This document shows positions 13,803-17,427 of a stretch of 17,427 bases of DNA, in pieces. The position numbers were made by a program, and so were the translations under genes. The stretch is from Hondaea fermentalgiana (taxonomy: Eukaryota; Sar; Bigyra; Thraustochytrida; Thraustochytriidae): contig NPFB01000186.1 in NCBI GenBank assembly GCA_014084085.1, positions 6,920 to 24,346 on the forward strand, in the 5' to 3' direction. The notes beneath the pieces were generated by a model. It saw only the letters and a list, made by a program, of their open reading frames with translations, was not told the DNA's origin and ran no database searches. Positions within the stretch are counted from its first letter, which is position 1. Every line of letters starts with the position of its first letter.

Positions 13803-14860
13803 TTAGGCTGGCAGCAAAGGAGCTTGCTCGCCGTTTTGCTGTGCAGGTTTTTTTGGCTTGGTTCGAAAGAGATTCTGTAAAAGCGAAATCCATCCGCCAT
13901 TGAAACGTTCGGAGTCCTCGAGGTCGGCGTCATCATAGTTGGCGTTTGGCCCATTCTCTTGGCCATCGTGACCTTCGTTTGACACAAGGTTATCAGAGGT
14001 GCTATCTACCGTCAAAGAAGAGGAAGACGAGGCGGCTGCGGCAACAATGGCGGAGCCGTGCACGGAAGAGAGTAGAGACGAGCCGGACCGATGTATGTTA
14101 CGCTTCAAAAAGTTGTCAATAACATAGAATTGAAAGCTGTTGCAAATAGCAGGCCAGACAATCATTACAAAAACGAGCTGCGTTTTGGGATAGGCTTCGA
14201 GAGGCTTGAACGCGCGATCAGCAGCGTCGCTGAGTTCGTGGTTGAATTTGATCATGGGAATGGCCAAAATAGTCTTGCAGACAACGACGATGCTGGTCCA
14301 CGCAACGGTTTGCGAAGTCCAGGCGCAGAAATCTATTCTCTTGGTGTGGAGGTCGTAGTATGCCCCGGTCTTGGCGGAGTTTCGCAGCAAAGTCCGTTCG
14401 AGGAGTTTCAAGAGTACAAAGTTAAGGGGCACACCAAGGACCGTATCGACTGTGAAATTCATAAAGTACCAAGCGCACTCATTTCCTGATGCCGACGACG
14501 AAGAAAGGATGAGCGCCATGACGATGTTCATACAATGACCCGTACCAGCGCCGATGCATTGCTTCAGGCTGTCAAAGGTCCAAATATGCCGCGGCCGACG
14601 CGGTTCTTCGAGGATCCACTTGAGGTAGCTGGGAAAACCGTGTTGCAGGGTTGTTAGCGAGGGGGTTAGACATTTTGTTCTCTCCTGGCAATGACTGCGA
14701 GCGCGTTCGTTCGATTCATCTCTGTACGAGACAAGAGGACAAGGCATTAGTCAGAAGACACGTACAGCGTACATAGCACCACGCAGAGCAGAAAGAACTG
14801 CACAAAGATCGCAAAGCTGCCGCCCAGCAGCGCGCACTGCTGGCCCGCGGACCCAGCCAT
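13803..14860 (-). CDS. STIMATE-like: STIMATE/TMEM110-family multi-pass membrane protein, two exons
   Basis: Exons 14860-14766 and 14628-13803 join to 306 residues (human STIMATE is about 294). Exon 1 gives the first helix (SFAIFVQFFLLCVVLCTL, 15-32); exon 2 continues with YLKWILEEPRRPRHIW (33-48), which lines up almost without gaps with the human protein after its first helix. Further family blocks: DSLKQCIGAGTGH (51-63), CAWYFMNFTVDTVLGV (83-98), FCAWTSQTVAW (132-142) and LVFVMIVWPAICNSFQFYVIDNFLKR (183-208). The variable C-terminal tail is acidic then basic (RTKPKKP) and ends with EQAPLL (299-304), a good acidic dileucine. Mammalian STIMATE sits in the ER and promotes STIM1-Orai calcium entry; fungal members are vacuolar. 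Which applies here is open; the dileucine favours an endosomal or vacuolar route. The ATG at 14860 is the last before the helix; the open frame upstream of it looks non-coding. Confidence 0.92.
14629..14765 (-). other. Spliceosomal intron in the STIMATE-like gene (137 nt)
   Basis: Read on the minus strand, the donor is GTACGT (14765-14760), and the acceptor is TTTTCCCAG ending at 14629. Two CTAAC branch-point matches precede the acceptor (TCTAACCC and GCTAACAAC). The phase fits: exon 1 ends with two bases (CT) and exon 2 supplies C, giving Leu32. The intron contains an in-frame TAA for exon 1, and a misleading ATG at 14747 that starts an open frame into exon 2. An alternative acceptor ending at CGTACAG (14722) is also in phase but would add 31 residues lacking any counterpart in the family. 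Confidence 0.88.
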
Positions 14861-15423
14861 GGTCGGTGCCGGTGCCGGACGCCGGTTGGCAGCCCCCCCC
14901 CCCTCTTTCCGTAGTAAGGGCCAAGGGGTGCGCGGCTTCTGCGTGCGCGGTGGACGCGTCTGCGCTTCCTCGCTAGACTGCGCTCGCGTTTGCAATCGTC
15001 CCGTTCTGCGAGCGCGCGCCCGAGGGCCCGGACCTTGAAGCTTTGGGATCGATTTTTGATTTTTTTTTTTCTCAGCCGGTCGCAGCCGGGCAGAAAAGTC
15101 GCCTTCTCCTGGTGTCTGGCCCACTTGAGTCAGAAAGAAACAGACGAGAATTAGCCGCTTCGAGCTCGAGTTGAGGACACGGCACAAGCAAACAGCTAGA
15201 CATCGACTGGTCCGCGATGATTGTTTTGCGAGCCTGACTGTTTGCCAGCCTGACTGGTTGAAAGAAACGTCCTTGCAAGTGACTTGGAGAAGCGAAAAGA
15301 GCACGCTGGCTGCAAGTCTTGGCAAACTGTTGTCAATGACAAGGAATTTATTTCATAGGCCTAAAATGGTTTCCGTTCATGGTTAGTTGCACGAGGTTTA
15401 ATTTCGGCGTGGGTTTAGGATCT
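14861..15423. other. FKBP 3' flank and STIMATE-like 5' flank
   Basis: Spacer between two tandem minus-strand genes. It holds an 11-C run (14893-14903), about 33 nt upstream of the STIMATE start, and an 11-T run (15060-15070) that is poly-A on the sense strand. Open frames here carry no recognisable motif. No RAGC tract was seen, unlike other leaders in the window. Confidence 0.55.
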
Positions 15424-16107
15424 TTAGTCGGACTTTGTGCCCTTGGCTTGCTGCTGAGCAGGAGCAGGCTGACGCGGCGTGGCGCGACGGTCCATGTATT
15501 GGCGCATGAAAACGCGGAGCGAAATGTATCCTGCCAAAAGAACGCCCTGCCAGACCGAGAGCTTGAAGGGGAGACCGGGAATGTCCTTGCGCATCTGCTG
15601 CTTGACCCAGTCCATGCCCTGAAACTCCGGGTTCACCTCGAGAAGCTCAATCTCAAAAACGAGAGCAGAGTCCGCAGGGATCTTTTCGCCAGCGCCCTTC
15701 TCGCCGTACGCCAGAGCGCTGGGGATAACCACCTCCCACTTGTCGCCCTCCTCCATCTCCTGCAGGGCCTCCTTCCAGCCCTCAATCACCTGCGAAGGGG
15801 TAAAGTATGCAGGCTCGCCACGCTCCAAGCTCGAGTCAAAAACAACGCCCGTAACAAGCTTGCCTTCGTAGTTAAGCTTGCAAAGATCATCGACCATGGG
15901 CGACTTGGCCGCAGGGCTGGTCGCAGCCTGAAGCACGCGGTACATCACGCCAGAAGGCAGGCGGCGCACGTCGTCGTGGTCCTCCTCATACGAGGCCAGA
16001 AAGGCTTCGCTCGCCGCGTTATCTGCCGTCGCCAGGTCCAGGCCCGCCAAGGCGAGCACTGCAAGAAGCAGCGCCGAGGCGCATCGGAAGGGGACCTTGC
16101 TCTGCAT
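15424..16107 (-). CDS. FKBP-type peptidyl-prolyl cis-trans isomerase, secretory pathway, with C-terminal hydrophobic anchor
   Basis: A 227-residue protein that speeds cis-trans isomerisation of Xaa-Pro bonds during folding. A signal peptide (MQSKVPFRCASALLLAVLALAG..., likely cleaved near ATA-DN at 28-29) is followed by an acidic linker and one FKBP domain (about 70-159). All FK506/proline pocket residues of FKBP12 have counterparts: Y80, F90, D91, F102, V107-I108, W111, Y134 (ALAYG), I143 and F151 (VFEIELLEV). After the domain a hydrophobic stretch at about 184-203 (SVWQGVLLAGYISLRVF) could anchor the protein, with a basic, Gln/Pro-rich tail. No HDEL/KDEL. The ATG at 16107 is the first true ATG in frame (A at -3); the open frame continues upstream only through non-ATG codons and RAGC repeats. 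ER-lumen orientation with a type I anchor is inferred. Confidence 0.93.
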   Translation of the reverse strand: MQSKVPFRCASALLLAVLALAGLDLATADNAASEAFLASYEEDHDDVRRLPSGVMYRVLQAATSPAAKSPMVDDLCKLNYEGKLVTGVVFDSSLERGEPAYFTPSQVIEGWKEALQEMEEGDKWEVVIPSALAYGEKGAGEKIPADSALVFEIELLEVNPEFQGMDWVKQQMRKDIPGLPFKLSVWQGVLLAGYISLRVFMRQYMDRRATPRQPAPAQQQAKGTKSD

Positions 16108-16140
16108 TCTGTCGTTTCTTCGGACTAGCACCGCTGCTCC

Positions 16141-16182
16141 GCTCACTCACTCGCTCGCTCTCTCGCTCGCTTGCGTGCTCGC
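16141..16182 (-). repeat. RAGC tract in the FKBP leader
   Basis: On the minus strand this reads GAGC/GAGT/AAGC units, ending 34 nt before the FKBP start codon. Same motif and same sense polarity as the tracts before ProA and acyl-CoA oxidase. Confidence 0.85.
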
Positions 16183-16206
16183 GACGATTCCAAACTGGCG
16201 AGCGCC

Positions 16207-16248
16207 TTCTCTCTCTCCCTCCCTCTCTCTCTCTCTCTCTTTTTCTCT
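16207..16248 (-). repeat. (GA)n tract upstream of FKBP
   Basis: CT-rich on the plus strand with CCCT interruptions, so GA-rich in the FKBP sense direction. Confidence 0.9.
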
Positions 16249-16752
16249 GATGCATGGCCAGGCAAAGCCCGCCTCAGCAGTCCCCGCCTTGTACACACCT
16301 TGGCACACACCCATGTCCTCGTACGTTTTGAACGAGAACGCCTCAACCTGGCGCGACAAGTCAGCCTGACACTGCTGCGAGTCGTGTTTCCAAGTTCTTT
16401 TCTGCCCGAGCTGCTCACGAATTGTCGCGGCGCCCTTGCGTTGTGAGACTGGACGTCCAAGTTCTGACGCAAAAGCATCCGGGACGAGCAAGCAGGACAG
16501 CGCAGAACAGATTTCGTTGAAGTGTGTGCGAAAGAGCTCTCGTGGCGTGCGAGGAGAAAAGCGAACGAACGACACAGCTTCGTACGCGGCATACCGAATT
16601 TTGCTTCTGAGAAGAGACTGAACCTGTTACAGCAAGGGCAACCGAGACAGGACGGCGCTGGCGGATTCAAGCAAACGTAGAAAAGGTCCTGCGTCGGACG
16701 GGCAGAAAGACCACTGCCATCACGAACGAACTCGAATTTATCAAAACTTGCA

Positions 16753-17220
16753 ATGGCTCAGCGAAGCACTTCGACGGACGCCGCCCTGGACAACCTACGC
16801 CTCATCAGCAACAGGTCCAATCCGCTATGCCCGTACATCAAGGACTCGGAGTGCTTTCAAAGGCTTCCGGGCCCTCAAACTTCGGAAAATGACTGGGTGA
16901 AGAAGGCTGCCGAGGAAAAGGACCGCAAATTTCTCGATGAAGACGAGGAGATTGCATGCTCACTCATGCATCCTCGTCCCAAGGTTGAATACTCGCTCAA
17001 GCACAAGCTCAGGGACCACGTCCATGATCTCTTTTCATCTTTGGCTAAACTCGATGAGACACAGCCCAAGGAATCTATGACCAAGGCCACCTACAAGTTT
17101 AGTGATCGCATGAAGCACGAGTTGGCCACTATCGAAACAGGCAATCGCAAGTACAGCAATCCTGATACAAAGTGGGCTGAGCAACGCGCGCGTGCTAAGC
17201 AGCTTGGCATGTCCAAGTAG
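16753..17220 (+). CDS. Unrecognised small hydrophilic protein (155 aa)
   Basis: I do not recognise this protein. It is intronless, strongly charged, without signal peptide or membrane helix, and rich in Lys, Glu and Asp. Notable blocks: a motif NRSNPLCPYIKDSECFQRLP (20-39); a charged segment with an acidic run (FLDEDEEIACSLMHPRPKVEY, about 60-80) and an amphipathic helix-prone stretch (LKHKLRDHVHDLFSSLAKLD, 82-101); a basic C-terminus (WAEQRARAKQLGMSK). The start at 16753 has G at -3 and G at +4. It is divergent from the FKBP gene and may share its promoter region. Regular codon use and its long frame in non-repetitive DNA make it likely real, but nothing beyond an intracellular soluble protein can be said. 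Confidence 0.7.
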   Translation: MAQRSTSTDAALDNLRLISNRSNPLCPYIKDSECFQRLPGPQTSENDWVKKAAEEKDRKFLDEDEEIACSLMHPRPKVEYSLKHKLRDHVHDLFSSLAKLDETQPKESMTKATYKFSDRMKHELATIETGNRKYSNPDTKWAEQRARAKQLGMSK

Positions 17221-17427
17221 GCCAGTGGGAGTGTGTTGAGGGAATTTGAAGACGCCTCTTCTTTCCGGCTGCTCGCCTCCCTCATATCTACAAACTGATA
17301 AATGTTTACGATAATATTTTCATGAATGTCTGGAAAGTCCCATTGGAACTTGTCCGTCTCATAATTTTCTTCTTTTTTAAGACCGTCTTTTTATAAGAGC
17401 AGGAGCAAAAATATACGGAGATTTGAC
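17221..17427 (+). other. 3' flank of the orphan gene
   Basis: AT-richer than the coding sequence upstream, with short T runs; no AATAAA and no further gene seen before the window ends. Confidence 0.5.

Larger units (their letters stand above)
16108..16752. other. Divergent promoter region of the FKBP and orphan genes
   Basis: 645 nt between the two start codons. The FKBP-proximal half holds repeats: CTCG/CTCA tetranucleotides (16141-16182) and a CT dinucleotide tract (16207-16248), both purine-rich on the FKBP sense strand. The half nearer 16753 has no obvious repeat. No TATA box, RNA gene or convincing frame was recognised. Confidence 0.6.

Noticed and set aside
14747..15325. 192-codon minus-strand frame as a separate gene upstream of STIMATE
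   Set aside because: Only its last 37 codons matter: they contain exon 1 of the STIMATE-like gene followed by intron sequence to a TAA. The rest reads through poly-C and poly-T runs.
1..17427. CRISPR array, insertion sequence, bacterial operon or phage features
   Set aside because: No regularly spaced repeats with unique spacers, no transposase and no ribosome binding sites; gene types and the intron are eukaryotic.

Overview
The window looks nuclear and eukaryotic, not bacterial. Long GC-rich genes stand alone on both strands, each with its own 5' and 3' flank. There are no Shine-Dalgarno sites or operons. One gene carries a spliceosomal intron (GTACGT ... CTAAC branch-like motifs ... TTTTCCCAG). 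The proteins are eukaryotic types: a peroxisomal acyl-CoA oxidase ending in AKL, a STIMATE/TMEM110-family membrane protein, a polycystin-1/REJ-like receptor and a secretory-pathway FKBP. Few introns, high GC and a very large FN2/REJ receptor made me think of a stramenopile such as a thraustochytrid; this is inference and was not tested.

Layout: (1) 1-419, a leader packed with short tandem repeats, followed by a gamma-glutamyl phosphate reductase gene (420-1907, +) with an unusual C-terminal membrane anchor. (2) A convergent 331-nt gap, then a giant intronless gene (2239-9564, -) for a 2441-residue receptor related to the front half of polycystin-1. (3) A 1.77-kb divergent intergenic region (9565-11338) with several microsatellites, a hairpin and a diverged direct duplication not previously obvious from gene calling. 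(4) Acyl-CoA oxidase (11339-13525, +). (5) A STIMATE-family gene (14860-13803, -) that becomes complete only when a 137-nt intron is removed. (6) A membrane-anchored FKBP peptidyl-prolyl isomerase (16107-15424, -). (7) A short hydrophilic orphan gene (16753-17220, +), divergent from the FKBP gene.

The genes do not form an obvious pathway. Proline synthesis, peroxisomal beta-oxidation, ER folding and membrane or calcium signalling are mixed, as expected for ordinary nuclear gene order. The polycystin-like and STIMATE proteins both belong to families tied to calcium signalling, but their proximity may be chance. The most unusual things are the architecture of the polycystin-like protein, the membrane-tailed ProA, the duplicated intergenic segment in which one copy has gained a 36-nt microsatellite at a definable site, and purine-rich RAGC repeat tracts that lie on the sense strand upstream of four of the six genes.
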